A DNA stretch of 62,276 nt from JAOAHC01 sp964593045 (GTDB lineage Bacteria > Bacillota > Clostridia > TANB77 > CAG-465), in contig CAZQJQ010000003.1 in assembly GCA_964593045.1 (NCBI GenBank), forward strand, positions 1 through 62,276, in the 5' to 3' direction. The notes beneath the pieces are model-generated. The model was not told the DNA's origin. It saw only the letters and a list, made by a program, of their open reading frames with translations, and ran no database searches. Both the position numbers and the translations under genes were made by a program. Each line of letters begins with the position of its first letter. Positions within the stretch are counted from its first letter, which is position 1. Positions 1-9,055 of the stretch are shown here, one piece after another.

Positions 1-79
1 TTTTATATAAAATAATGCTAGTGTGATTTTTCACCCCAACATTTATTATAGAACCATAAAAAAATTTTTTAAAAAACTA

Positions 80-108
80 TTGACATAATTTGCTTTTTGT
101 TTTATAAT
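80..108 (+). promoter_or_regulatory. Sigma-A promoter of the repeat-protein gene
   Basis: A perfect consensus promoter: TTGACA at 80-85, a 17-base spacer and TATAAT at 103-108. Transcription would start near 115, leaving a short leader before the start codon at 151. Confidence 0.85.
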
Positions 109-150
109 TGAATTATAGTTTAAAAATAATATAAGATGGGAGATAGAAAT

Positions 151-1717
151 ATGGAAGATTTAGAAAAATTAAGAATTGAAAGATTAGCACAAGAAAGAAA
201 AATTGAAAGGACAAAGGAAGATTTAGAAAAAGCTGAAACAATAGATTTAGTTCCTAAATCAAAAATGAAATCTGAATATGATGAATTAGCTAAAATGGAA
301 GAAAACGCAGAAAAAATAGTGAATGCTGAAAAAGAATTAGAAATTAAAATTAAAGAATTAGAGGAAAGAAATGAAGAACTTGAAAAAGTAAATAAAGAAA
401 TAAATGAAGTAAATGCAGAGATAATGAGAGTTTTTAGAGGTAAACAGAAACCTACTGATAGAACAGAAGCTGAATTGGAATCTTTAAGAACAAGCTTAGA
501 TTCAAAAAAGAAAGATATTTTGGATGATATTGAACCAATACAAAAAGATATTGATAAAATAAAAGCACAATTTTCTAAGGTATTTGTTATAGAAAAAGAA
601 GAACCCAAAAAAGAAGAACCCAAAAAAGAAGAACCAAAAAANNNNNNNNNNNNNNNNNNNNNNNNNNNNNNNNNNNNNNNNNNNNNNNNNNNNNNNNNNN
701 NNNNNNNNNNNNNNNNNNNNNNNNNNNNNNNNNNNNNNNNNAGAAGAGCCTGAAGATGAGTTACTTAATATGGATGAGCCAGTAAAAGAAGAACCAGTAA
801 AAGAAGAGCCTGAAGATGAGTTACTTAATATGGATGAGCCAGTAAAAGAAGAACCAAAAAAAGAAGAACCTAAAGTTTCTAAAGTTGTATCTGCCGGAGT
901 AGTAGCATCTACTGCTATGACAATGTCACCAGAAGATAAATTAAAAAATTATATTGAAAATAGACATTCAATGTCTTTTGCAGAAAGAATGGAAACAATT
1001 AAATTCTTAAAAAATAATAGAAAAGCTCTTACAAGAAAGTCAAAAAAAGATTTAGAAATATCTGCTTCTGTTGATGCTGATAGTTTCTTTGAAAAAAATA
1101 AAGGTTTTGATGATACAACAAGCGAAAAACTATTTGAATCAATAAAAGCAGTTATGGGTACTGATCTTTCAGATGATAAAGTAACAGCATTATGTGATGC
1201 TTTTAATATGAAAAATGAAAGAAATTTTGCATCTGCATACGATGATGTTGATAGAGATACTAGAAAAGCTGTAACAAAGCTAGTTTCTAAATACTATAAT
1301 GAAGTATCATCTGATAAAGAAATAACACCAGAACTTTCTATGATATCTCAATATATTGTTGAACCTGTAAAAGAAACAGTAGCATTATCAGATACATATG
1401 AAGTTAAAACAAATCCGTTTTTAAATTTTGTTGGTAAATTTGGTATGATAAATTCACATAAGAAACTTTCTGAAACATTACTTACAGGCGAAAGACAAAT
1501 GAAAGATAAAAAAATGGCTGAAACTATAAGTAAATCAAAAAAGAATACTGTTACAGAATCTACTTTAGAAATTGAAATAAAGAAAGCTATTGAGAATAAG
1601 AAAAAAGGTCTTGATTTATCTGAGCAAGTAGAAAATAAAGAAGAAGTTGCTAAAAAAGATATTTCTGATGAATCAAAATCTCCTAAAAAAGATACTGTAA
1701 AAAAAATGACAAAATAA
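151..1717 (+). CDS. Coiled-coil protein with Glu/Pro/Lys repeats, interrupted by an assembly gap
   Basis: I do not recognise this protein. Reading starts at ATG 151, preceded by GGGAG at 138-142; an in-frame ATG at 136 has no such site. The first ~145 residues are highly charged and helical (coiled coil, Lys/Glu rich). Next comes a linker of EEPKK-type repeats that runs into 100 Ns. After the gap a 20-residue acidic repeat occurs twice, then a hydrophobic patch (VVSAGVVASTAM), a ~220-residue mostly helical domain and a Lys-rich tail ending at TAA 1715. The reading frame differs on the two sides of the gap, so the true gap is not 100 bases; I treat both parts as one gene. No signal peptide is visible, so it is probably cytoplasmic, perhaps structural. 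A strong promoter lies upstream and a terminator follows. Confidence 0.7.
642..741. other. Assembly gap (100 N)
   Basis: A run of 100 Ns of nominal size, placed inside the repeat-coding part of the gene at 151-1717. Tandem repeats on the right-hand edge probably caused the break. Confidence 0.98.
743..862 (+). repeat. 60-base tandem repeat coding for a 20-residue acidic unit
   Basis: Two near-identical 60-base units (743-802 and 803-862) encode EEPEDELLNMDEPVKEEPVK-type repeats; the second unit differs only at its end, where it passes into EEPKK repeats. More copies are probably hidden in the adjoining gap. Confidence 0.9.
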
Positions 1718-1736
1718 TATAATTTTAAGATATAAT

Positions 1737-1768
1737 GAAAAAAGAGAAGTTTAATCTTCTCTTTTTTT
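1737..1768. terminator. Bidirectional Rho-independent terminator
   Basis: GAGAAG (1744-1749) pairs with CTTCTC (1756-1761), with A-rich sequence before and seven Ts after. It ends the rightward repeat-protein gene and overlaps the last codons of the leftward gene, so it can serve both. Confidence 0.8.
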
Positions 1769-2476
1769 CCATCCATCTATATCAGATCTCTTAATTGCAC
1801 CAAAAAGGTGTTCTCTAACTTTTGGAATATCTTTTTTTAAGTCTTGTATAAGATTAGTCATGTAATCTCTTTTGGTATAACCATCGGCTGGACAAGTTTT
1901 TTTTATGACTGGATAGTTATTTTCTCTTGCGTTTGCTCTTATTTCTTTTTCTTCTACATAAATAAGTGGCCTTATTGTTGTGATATGACTTTTACTAAGA
2001 TGTGTTTTTGGTGCAAAAGTATGTATTTTTCCATTTAGTAATAAACTCATTAAAAAAGTTTCCATTACATCATCTAAATGATGGCCTAGCGCTACTTTAT
2101 TGCAACCGTTTTCAACAGCTATACTATTTAACATACCTCTTCGCATATTTGCACATAGTGAGCATGGACTTTTTTCTTGACGTATTTCAAAAACCACTTT
2201 AGCTATATCTGAATTATATACAATATATGGTACATCTATTTCTTTACAAAATTTTTCTAAGTCAGTTGTATTAAATATATCACTGCCAGGATGTATAGTT
2301 ATCGCAATTATATCAAACTTTTTCTTATAGAATCTTTGTAAGTATTTTAGGGAATGTAAGAGTGTAATGCTATCCTTTCCACCTGATAGTCCAACAGCTA
2401 TTTTATCCCCATCTTCGATCATATCAAAATCTTCTATTGCTTTACGTATTTTTCCTATAATATTTTGTACACTCAT
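1751..2476 (-). CDS. ttcA: TtcA-like PP-loop tRNA 2-thiolation protein
   Basis: A member of the TtcA/TilS ATP-pyrophosphatase family, which activates a tRNA base as an adenylate before sulfur or lysine is added. The PP-loop motif SGGKDS lies near residue 30, the CSLC pair (CxxC) near residue 108, and GHHLDD, typical of TtcA, near residue 131. A third cysteine occurs in KKTCPAD, where TtcA places an Fe-S ligand. At 241 residues it is shorter than E. coli TtcA (about 310) but normal for clostridial members. The start is ATG at 2476 with AGGTGA just upstream. The family is certain; that the product is 2-thiocytidine at position 32 of tRNA is inferred. Confidence 0.82.
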   Translation of the reverse strand: MSVQNIIGKIRKAIEDFDMIEDGDKIAVGLSGGKDSITLLHSLKYLQRFYKKKFDIIAITIHPGSDIFNTTDLEKFCKEIDVPYIVYNSDIAKVVFEIRQEKSPCSLCANMRRGMLNSIAVENGCNKVALGHHLDDVMETFLMSLLLNGKIHTFAPKTHLSKSHITTIRPLIYVEEKEIRANARENNYPVIKKTCPADGYTKRDYMTNLIQDLKKDIPKVREHLFGAIKRSDIDGWKKRED

Positions 2477-2497
2477 AAAATCACCTACAGTAAAAAT

Positions 2498-2525
2498 ATT
2501 TTATCACATTAAGTATAATTGTCAA
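2498..2525 (-). promoter_or_regulatory. Promoter of the TtcA-like gene
   Basis: On the minus strand, TTGACA (2525-2520), a 16-base spacer and TAAAAT (2503-2498), about 22 bases before the start codon. Confidence 0.75.
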
Positions 2526-2598
2526 TAATATATGAGTAATTTTTTGAGTCAGAATAAGTAAAAATAATTAAAAAAGATTATATTTTGTAAGGAAGTAG

Positions 2599-2627
2599 TA
2601 GACAATTAATATTAAATATTGTATAAT
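2599..2627 (+). promoter_or_regulatory. Probable promoter within a 450-base non-coding stretch
   Basis: TAGACA (2599-2604), a 17-base spacer and TATAAT (2622-2627). The stretch 2477-2928 holds no convincing gene. If this promoter serves the deacetylase gene at 2929 it gives a leader of about 295 bases, in which I see no known riboswitch. Confidence 0.5.
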
Positions 2628-2928
2628 GACATAAATGTAAGGTGCTATAAATAATTAATGTGGATTATATGATAATGTGTAATTTATATAATAATATGAT
2701 TAATCAAAGAAGAAGTAAAGCGAGTATAATTGTTCAAACAAGAAAAGTTAAGACATATAAAATACTATAAATTAACATTTTATACAAAAGTAAATAAAAG
2801 AGTAAATTTACTTAAAAACACATGAATTACAGGTGAAAAAAGCAAAATTAATTGATAATATGCTAAATACAGAGTAAACATTTATAAATAAATTATCAAA
2901 ATATGATTATATATAAAAGGAGAAAGAA

Positions 2929-3771
2929 ATGAAAAAGAGAGTTATATTTATTATTGCTGTTATTTTAGTATTAGCTATAGCATTTTCTATTTATTATATA
3001 TCTACTAAAAATACAAAAACAATAGATATTACTACATATGATGAGCCACAACAAAGTTATGAATTGAAAAATGAAAAAGTAGAGCCAAAAAGTTTTACAG
3101 CTATAGTACCAATATTTATGTATCATTTTGTAACTGATGAAGATGTTGATGCTTTGGATATTGAAAATTATATGACAACAGCAAAGTTAGAAGAACAGTT
3201 AAAGTATATTAAAGAAAATAATTATGAACCTGTATATATATCAGAGTTTCATGAATTATATAAATATACAAAACCTGTTGCAATAACTATTGATGATGGG
3301 TTCTACTTTTATGATACAGCATTTCCTCTTTTTAAAAAATATAATATAAAAGCAACCCTAAGTATTATAACAAACTATATTAATGGACCTAATTATTTAA
3401 CAACTGAACAGATAGAAGAGATAGTTGCTAGTGGAATTATAAAAGTGGAATCGCATACACTGTCACATAATAAATTAGCGACATTATCTGATGATGAGAT
3501 GAAAAAAGAAATTAATGAATCATATAACTATATTAAAACAAACTTTAATACTGTACCTGATGTACTGTGTTATCCAATTGGTAGCTATAATAAAAAGACA
3601 ATAGAATATGCAAAAGAAAATTATAAATTTGGATTAAAGATGGATGGTGGGGTATATAATTCAAGTATAAATAATGATTATGAAATACCAAGAATATATG
3701 CAAATAGAAGTATGTCAATGACAACATATATAAACTATTTGGGTAAATCAAAAGTTGATGTGGAGTGGTAA
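2929..3771 (+). CDS. Membrane-anchored polysaccharide deacetylase (NodB-type)
   Basis: A carbohydrate esterase family 4 protein of 280 residues that probably removes acetyl groups from peptidoglycan or another surface sugar polymer. An N-terminal hydrophobic helix (residues 4-25) without a lipobox cysteine suggests an anchor facing outward. The NodB domain begins at VPIFMYH (~residue 62). The Asp pair is in TIDDGF (~residue 121), the zinc-binding HxxxH in HTLSHNK (~residue 172), and CYPIGSY (~residue 204) takes the place of the third motif, so metal binding seems intact. A short linker separates anchor and domain. RBS AAAGGAGA precedes the ATG. The ABC ATPase gene starts one base after its stop, so the three genes 2929-6159 probably share an mRNA. 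Confidence 0.88.
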   Translation: MKKRVIFIIAVILVLAIAFSIYYISTKNTKTIDITTYDEPQQSYELKNEKVEPKSFTAIVPIFMYHFVTDEDVDALDIENYMTTAKLEEQLKYIKENNYEPVYISEFHELYKYTKPVAITIDDGFYFYDTAFPLFKKYNIKATLSIITNYINGPNYLTTEQIEEIVASGIIKVESHTLSHNKLATLSDDEMKKEINESYNYIKTNFNTVPDVLCYPIGSYNKKTIEYAKENYKFGLKMDGGVYNSSINNDYEIPRIYANRSMSMTTYINYLGKSKVDVEW

Positions 3772-3772
3772 A

Positions 3773-4505
3773 ATGAAAGAAATACTTAAAATAACAGGGT
3801 TAACTAAAATATATGGTAAATCTAAAAAAGCAGTTGATAGTATTAATATTGATGTAAAAGAAGGAGAAATTTTTGGATTTATAGGTCATAATGGAGCAGG
3901 TAAAACAACAACAATAAAATCCGTAGTGGGAATTTTAGATTTTGAAGAAGGACAGATATTAATAGATTCAAAGGATATAAAAAAAAGAACCAATAGAGTG
4001 TAAAAAAATATTAGCATATATACCGGACAACCCGGAAATATATGAAAATCTAACTGGTATAGAATATCTTAATTTTATAGCTGATATATACGAAATAGAT
4101 AAAGAAAAAAGAGAAGAAACAATAAAAAAATATGCTGATATATTTGAAATATATGATAATTTGGGAGATATAATTTCTACATATTCTCATGGTATGAAAC
4201 AAAAGTTAGTAATTATATCTGCCCTTATACATGAACCTAAGCTACTAATTTTAGATGAACCATTTGTTGGGCTTGATCCTAAAGCTTCTTTTACATTAAA
4301 GCAGATAATGAGAGATATGTGCAAAAAAGGTTCTTCAATATTTTTTTCATCACATGTATTAGAAGTTGTTGAAAAATTGTGTAATAGAGTAGCTGTTATA
4401 AAACAAGGTAAAATAATTGCTTGTGGTACGGTTGATGAAGTAAAAGGAAATGAATCACTTGAACAAGTATTTTTGGAGATGACAAATGATGAAAAAAATA
4501 CTTAA
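3773..4505 (+). pseudogene. ABC exporter ATPase with a one-base frameshift
   Basis: ATP-binding subunit of an ABC-2 type exporter. The first reading frame (3773-4003) carries Walker A GHNGAGKTT and ends early; the rest, in the next frame to 4505, carries the signature YSHGMKQKL, Walker B LLILDEP with a D-loop, and the switch histidine in SSHVL. The break lies in a run of eight As at 3979-3986: with seven As the protein reads on as ...DIKKEPIECKKIL, exactly what the family needs. Everything else is intact, so this is a sequencing error, a recent mutation, or a slippage site that still yields some full-length protein (~244 residues). The permease gene overlaps its 3' end. Confidence 0.8.
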
Positions 4506-6159
4506 GTTATTTAAAATAATAATAATAGATAGTTTTAATGTAAATAAATTTAAAATAAATAGAAATGATGATATAAAAACAAACATAAAGAAGATATTGA
4601 AGATACTTTTAGTAATATCTCTTGTTGGTTATATAATGGGAATTGTAGGAATGTATACTAATCTTGGAATAGATTATTTAAAAAAATACAACCTTGAATA
4701 TCTGATATATGTAATTTTTTTAGTAATTACTACAATATCTGTATTTACACTTTCTGTTTTAAAGTCAAAGGCTACGTTATTTAATATAAAAGATGTAGAT
4801 ATGCTATTTTCTATGCCTATAAAGACATCAGATATATTAACTGTTAAATTTATGAGTTTGATATTTGTAAATTATTTTTATGTAATAATAATAATGTTGC
4901 CAACAATTATAGTTTATGGAGTAGTTTTAAAACTTTCGTATATATATTATTTGATAGCAATATTTTCTACTTTCTTTATTCCTTGTATTCCAACAGTATT
5001 ATCTGCTATTTTTGGATATTTTATAGCACTGATTTCTAGTAAAGCTAAAAAGAAAAATATAGTAGAAACAATAATTACAATAGCAATATTTTTACTTTTT
5101 ATTATTGCATCAGAATTTATGCAAACACTTGTTGAGAAGTTGATACAAAATGTAGATAAATTTATGAACATAATAAAAACAGTTGGATATCCTATATATC
5201 TTGTATATCAAGCGGTTATACAAAATAACAGTATCTCACTTTTAATGTTTATATTATTAAATATATTAATTGTTTTATTATATATATATTGTTTTAAAAA
5301 TGNNNNNNNNNNTAGCCGCTTCGGGGAGGAGCCCCAGATACGACAATATTGTTTTAAAAATGGATATTCTAAAATATTATTAAGACTTGGACAAAATACA
5401 TCAAAAGGAAACTATAAAGGGAAAAGGTTGGTTAAGTCATCTATAAATAAAGCCCTTTTGAAAAAGGAGTTTAAAACATATATCTCCATTCCCGTATATG
5501 TTATAAATACAATATTTGGAGTTGTAATGCTATTTATGATATCGATTGCTAGTATATTTTATGATAAGAATACTATACTTTCAATGATGGAAATAAGTGG
5601 AAACAAAATTGATATAACCGTAATAATTGCAGCACTTGTGCTATTTATTGTCGCACTTACTAATACAACTTCATCTTCAATTTCATTAGAAGGAACAAAA
5701 ATTCAAGTTATAAAATCATTACCAATATCTGAAAAACAGATATTTTTATCCAAAATATTATTGAATATTATAGTAGCACTACCTCTAAGCATTATATCAA
5801 TATGTATAATGACTATAACTTTAAAAATTGAGATATATAAAGCTATGATATTAATTCTTTTAGCAATACTTATTACTATTTTGGGTTCACAATTTGGAAT
5901 TATAACTAATTTACTTTTTCCAAAATTAGATTTTAAATCTCCCGTTCAAGTTGTAAAACAAGGTCTTAGTACATTTGTAGCTATAATGGGATTGATGGCA
6001 TTTTCTGCCATTATTGCAATAACATATTATTATACATATGCAAATATATCTTTTAATATTTATTCATGTTTAGTATGCATATTAATTTTACTTTTAATAA
6101 TATTACAACATTATATATTAAATAAATGGGGCATACAAAAATTTAGAAAAGTAAGTTAG
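4489..6159 (+). CDS. ABC-2 type exporter permease
   Basis: A large membrane protein with about a dozen hydrophobic segments in two halves, each preceded by a soluble stretch, as in fused ABC-2 permeases of Firmicutes. It overlaps the ATPase gene by 17 bases, so the two are translationally coupled and form one exporter; the substrate is unknown. ATG 4489 is chosen over ATG 4486 for its better distance from GGAGA at 4475-4479. A scaffolding scar at 5303-5362 inserts about 20 false residues (Ns, a GC-rich fragment and a second copy of YCFKN). Removing 60 bases keeps the frame, so the native protein is about 536 residues. Confidence 0.8.
   Translation: MKKILKLFKIIIIDSFNVNKFKINRNDDIKTNIKKILKILLVISLVGYIMGIVGMYTNLGIDYLKKYNLEYLIYVIFLVITTISVFTLSVLKSKATLFNIKDVDMLFSMPIKTSDILTVKFMSLIFVNYFYVIIIMLPTIIVYGVVLKLSYIYYLIAIFSTFFIPCIPTVLSAIFGYFIALISSKAKKKNIVETIITIAIFLLFIIASEFMQTLVEKLIQNVDKFMNIIKTVGYPIYLVYQAVIQNNSISLLMFILLNILIVLLYIYCFKNXXXXSRFGEEPQIRQYCFKNGYSKILLRLGQNTSKGNYKGKRLVKSSINKALLKKEFKTYISIPVYVINTIFGVVMLFMISIASIFYDKNTILSMMEISGNKIDITVIIAALVLFIVALTNTTSSSISLEGTKIQVIKSLPISEKQIFLSKILLNIIVALPLSIISICIMTITLKIEIYKAMILILLAILITILGSQFGIITNLLFPKLDFKSPVQVVKQGLSTFVAIMGLMAFSAIIAITYYYTYANISFNIYSCLVCILILLLIILQHYILNKWGIQKFRKVS
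5303..5345. other. Scaffolding scar: 10 Ns plus a GC-rich foreign-looking fragment
   Basis: Ten Ns (5303-5312) are followed by 33 GC-rich bases (5313-5345), unlike anything else here. The 17 bases just before the Ns (5286-5302) recur exactly at 5346-5362, as expected when two overlapping contig ends are joined without merging. Confidence 0.85.
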
Positions 6160-6163
6160 ATAA

Positions 6164-6191
6164 TTGACATAATTAAAAAATATGGTATAAT
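6164..6191 (+). promoter_or_regulatory. Strong promoter of the orphan gene at 6251
   Basis: TTGACA (6164-6169), a 16-base spacer and TATAAT (6186-6191), a few bases after the permease stop codon. Confidence 0.85.
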
Positions 6192-6250
6192 TTATATGTG
6201 TTGATATAAATTATAGATTAAACTTAATCTAAAGAAAGGAAGTATATGAA

Positions 6251-6709
6251 TTGGAAAGATATTATGATGATGATTTGTGTTATATAGAAGTTGCAGAACG
6301 GTTTGGAAACATGTTACTTAATCGTTGCAATGTACATGACACTAAAAAGAGCAAAGCATTCAAAAAATATCTTGTAAAGATGATTAAAAAAGAAGTACGT
6401 AATTGGGGAGCTATTGAACTTTTTTTAAAATCGCCAAAAGAAAAAAGAAAATGCTGCTTATGTATATTTTGGTATATAAGGCAGATAGTAAGAGTTATGG
6501 CATATGGATTTTATAAGTATGAAGAATATCCATATAAAGAGATGAGCAAATGCTTGAAAAAAGCATTAAATCACTTTGATATGAAACCAAGCTATAAATG
6601 CTATGACATATATGTAGCAATAAGAAAAAATGGACATACTGTTGAGGTAACATATAATTATGGTTCATTTATTAGCTCTTCAGATTATTATTTCTCTTCC
6701 TGCTCGTAA
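6251..6709 (+). CDS. Unknown cysteine-rich cytoplasmic protein, TTG start
   Basis: I do not recognise this 152-residue protein. The start is TTG at 6251, eight bases after AGGAAG; an ATG at 6246 is in another frame and stops after 13 codons. It is basic and rich in Lys, Tyr and Cys, including an adjacent Cys pair followed by a third (RKCCLC, ~residue 77), and ends in a Ser/Tyr tail. There is no signal peptide; one moderately hydrophobic stretch (IFWYIRQIVRVMAYGF) could be amphipathic. It stands alone between its own consensus promoter and a perfect terminator, which argues that it is a real, expressed gene. It uses CGG, CGT and TGC codons more than its neighbours. Confidence 0.75.
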   Translation: MERYYDDDLCYIEVAERFGNMLLNRCNVHDTKKSKAFKKYLVKMIKKEVRNWGAIELFLKSPKEKRKCCLCIFWYIRQIVRVMAYGFYKYEEYPYKEMSKCLKKALNHFDMKPSYKCYDIYVAIRKNGHTVEVTYNYGSFISSSDYYFSSCS

Positions 6710-6728
6710 TTTTCTGTTTTTCATTTTA

Positions 6729-6757
6729 GATGTTTGTAAAATACAAACATCTTTTTT
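6729..6757 (+). terminator. Rho-independent terminator
   Basis: A perfect 10-base stem (6729-6738 with 6742-6751), a three-base loop and six Ts. Confidence 0.92.
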
Positions 6758-6767
6758 CTTTTTAATA

Positions 6768-6796
6768 TTGAAAAAAAACTAAAAATAGTATATAAT
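6768..6796 (+). promoter_or_regulatory. Promoter of alaS
   Basis: TTGAAA (6768-6773), a 17-base spacer and TATAAT (6791-6796). The ~120-base A-rich leader before alaS shows no T-box, unlike the ileS and thrS leaders. Confidence 0.75.
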
Positions 6797-6925
6797 ACTT
6801 TAAAATGTTTAAAAATAATTTTTAGTTTAATAATATATATAAGTAATATAAATAAAAATACAAAACAGAAAATTAAAAAGAAAAAAAGAAAATAAAAATA
6901 AAATAGTAGTAAAGTAGGAGTAGAT

Positions 6926-8695
6926 ATGAAAAAATTAGATTTAAAAGAAAAATATTTAGAATTTTTCGAGAGTAAAGGACACAAAATAATACCAAGTGCT
7001 CCAATAATTCCCGAAAATGATCCAACTGTGTTATTTAATACCGCTGGGATGCAACCTCTTGTACCATATTTAAAAGGGCAAACACATCCTTCTGGTGCTA
7101 GACTTGTTGATGTTCAAAAATGTTTTAGGACTAATGATTTAGATGAAGTAGGTGATACTACACATCATACTTTCTTTGAAATGCTTGGTAATTGGTCTTT
7201 AGGCGACTATTTTAAAAAGGAGTCAATAACTTGGAGTTTTGAGTTTTTAACTAATGTATTGGAAATACCGGTAGAAAAATTAGCAGTTTCTGTTTTTAAA
7301 GGAAATGATATTGTTTCTGCAGATAATGAATCAGCAAATATATGGAAAAGTTTAGGAATAAGTGATAAAAAAATAGCTTTTTTAGGTGAAGATGATAATT
7401 GGTGGCCTAACATGGAACTTACAGGACCTTGTGGACCTGATACAGAAATATTCTATTATAGGGCAAACGAAAGTGTACCTGATGTATTTGAACCAGAAGA
7501 TGAAAACTGGGTTGAAATATGGAATAATGTATTTATGCAGTATAGTCATGAAATAGACGGTACATTTGTGCCTCTTAAAAGTAAAAATGTAGATACTGGA
7601 ATGGGTGTGGAAAGAGTAACCGCTATTCTTGAAGGAAAAACAGATAACTATGCTTCATCAATATGGATTGATATAATAAAAAAAATTGAAGACATTTCTA
7701 AAAAATCATATGATGATATAAAATATACAAAAAGTATGAGGATAATAGCAGATCATATTCGTGCAATTGTAATGATTTGTGGAGATGATGCTAATATTAA
7801 ACCATCTAATACAGACCAGGGTTATGTAGTAAGAAGATTAATAAGAAGAATGATAAGATATGCTAATAAATTAGAGATAGATATTAAAAGTAATTTTGAT
7901 GAAGAACTTGCTACATTAATTATACAAAAATATTCATCTAGTTACAAAGAATTAGAAAGAAATAAAAATACAATAATAGAAGTATTAAAATCAGAAAAAA
8001 TAAAGTTTTCTAAAACACTTGAAAATGGTCTTAGAGAATTTGAAAAAGTTGTAAATCATATACAAGAACATAAAATAAATAAAGATATTGCATTTAGATT
8101 ATATGATACTTTTGGATTTCCAATAGAACTTACGGTAGAACTTGCAAAAGAAAGAAATTTGGAAGTTGATGTAGAAGGATTTAAAGAAAAATTTAAAGAA
8201 CATCAGGAAAAATCAAGGATTGGTTCAGAGCAAAAATTTAAAGGTGGGCTTGCTTCTACAGGAGAAATGGAAATTAAATATCATACCGCAACACATTTGT
8301 TAAATGCAGCACTTAAAAAAGTTCTTGGTGAACATGTACATCAAAAAGGAAGTAATATAACAACAGAGAGAATGAGATTTGATTTTTCTCATGAATCAAA
8401 ACTTACAGATGAAGAAAAGAAACAAGTAGAGGACTTAGTAAATGAATATATAAATATGAAAATACCCGTTGAAAAATTTGAAGTAAAAAAGGAAGATGCG
8501 TTAAAAATGGGAGCAGAAGCTATGTTTATAGATAAATATGGAGACATAGTTACTGTGTATAAAATTGGAGATATATCTCTTGAACTTTGTGGTGGCCCTC
8601 ATGTATCTAATACTTCAGAGCTTGGAAAATTTAAAATAAAAAAAGAAGAGGCTAGTTCTTCAGGAGTTAGAAGAATAAAAGCTATATTAGAATAG
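6926..8695 (+). CDS. alaS: Alanyl-tRNA synthetase, short form without the C-terminal domain
   Basis: Charges tRNA-Ala with alanine. Present are the class II catalytic core (from the N-terminus, with LFNTAGMQPL and the CFRTNDLDEVG region), the tRNA-recognition region (GYVVRRLIRRMIR, ~residue 300) and the editing domain with zinc ligands HTATH (~453) and CGGPH (~554). The protein stops at 589 residues, just after the editing domain, whereas most bacterial AlaRS run to about 870 with a C-Ala/DHHA1 domain. The stop is followed at once by the RBS of the next gene, and no frame continues the missing part, so the short form looks genuine. RBS TAGGAG precedes ATG 6926. It is co-transcribed with the HIT gene. 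Confidence 0.95.
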   Translation: MKKLDLKEKYLEFFESKGHKIIPSAPIIPENDPTVLFNTAGMQPLVPYLKGQTHPSGARLVDVQKCFRTNDLDEVGDTTHHTFFEMLGNWSLGDYFKKESITWSFEFLTNVLEIPVEKLAVSVFKGNDIVSADNESANIWKSLGISDKKIAFLGEDDNWWPNMELTGPCGPDTEIFYYRANESVPDVFEPEDENWVEIWNNVFMQYSHEIDGTFVPLKSKNVDTGMGVERVTAILEGKTDNYASSIWIDIIKKIEDISKKSYDDIKYTKSMRIIADHIRAIVMICGDDANIKPSNTDQGYVVRRLIRRMIRYANKLEIDIKSNFDEELATLIIQKYSSSYKELERNKNTIIEVLKSEKIKFSKTLENGLREFEKVVNHIQEHKINKDIAFRLYDTFGFPIELTVELAKERNLEVDVEGFKEKFKEHQEKSRIGSEQKFKGGLASTGEMEIKYHTATHLLNAALKKVLGEHVHQKGSNITTERMRFDFSHESKLTDEEKKQVEDLVNEYINMKIPVEKFEVKKEDALKMGAEAMFIDKYGDIVTVYKIGDISLELCGGPHVSNTSELGKFKIKKEEASSSGVRRIKAILE

Positions 8696-8706
8696 GAGGA
8701 AATAAT

Positions 8707-9054
8707 ATGGATTGTCTATTTTGTAAAATTGTAAATAAAGAGATTGGATCTGAGATTGTGTATGAAGATGATGATGTTTTAGCTTTTTATGATATTCATC
8801 CAGTAGCACCAATACATGTACTTGTTATACCTAAAAAACATATTTCTAGCATGAATGATATAACAGAAAAAAATATTGATGATATTGCAAAGGTTCAACT
8901 TGCAATACCTAAAATTGCAAAAATTCTTAAAATTGATGAAGCTGGTTATAGGGTGATATGTAATACTGGAAATGATGGTGGGCAGGTTATAGATCACATA
9001 CATTATCATTTGATTGGAGGAAAACACTTAGGTTCAAAAATAGTTAATGAATAA
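8707..9054 (+). CDS. HIT-family nucleotide hydrolase (HinT-like)
   Basis: A 115-residue histidine-triad protein of the HinT group, which removes AMP from lysine- or amine-linked AMP and can act on aminoacyl-adenylates, a fitting neighbour for alaS. The N-terminus has the zinc-type CLFCK start, and the triad motif lies in DHIHYHLIGG with histidines 97, 99 and 101; NTGNDGGQ precedes it as usual. The gene starts 11 bases after alaS with a full AGGAGG site and ends at a strong terminator, so alaS and this gene form a two-gene operon. Confidence 0.93.
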   Translation: MDCLFCKIVNKEIGSEIVYEDDDVLAFYDIHPVAPIHVLVIPKKHISSMNDITEKNIDDIAKVQLAIPKIAKILKIDEAGYRVICNTGNDGGQVIDHIHYHLIGGKHLGSKIVNE

Positions 9055-9055
9055 T

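Noticed and set aside
2669..2770. A 33-codon open frame in the leader of the deacetylase gene
   Set aside because: No ribosome binding site and no recognisable composition; such frames are common by chance in this AT-rich DNA.
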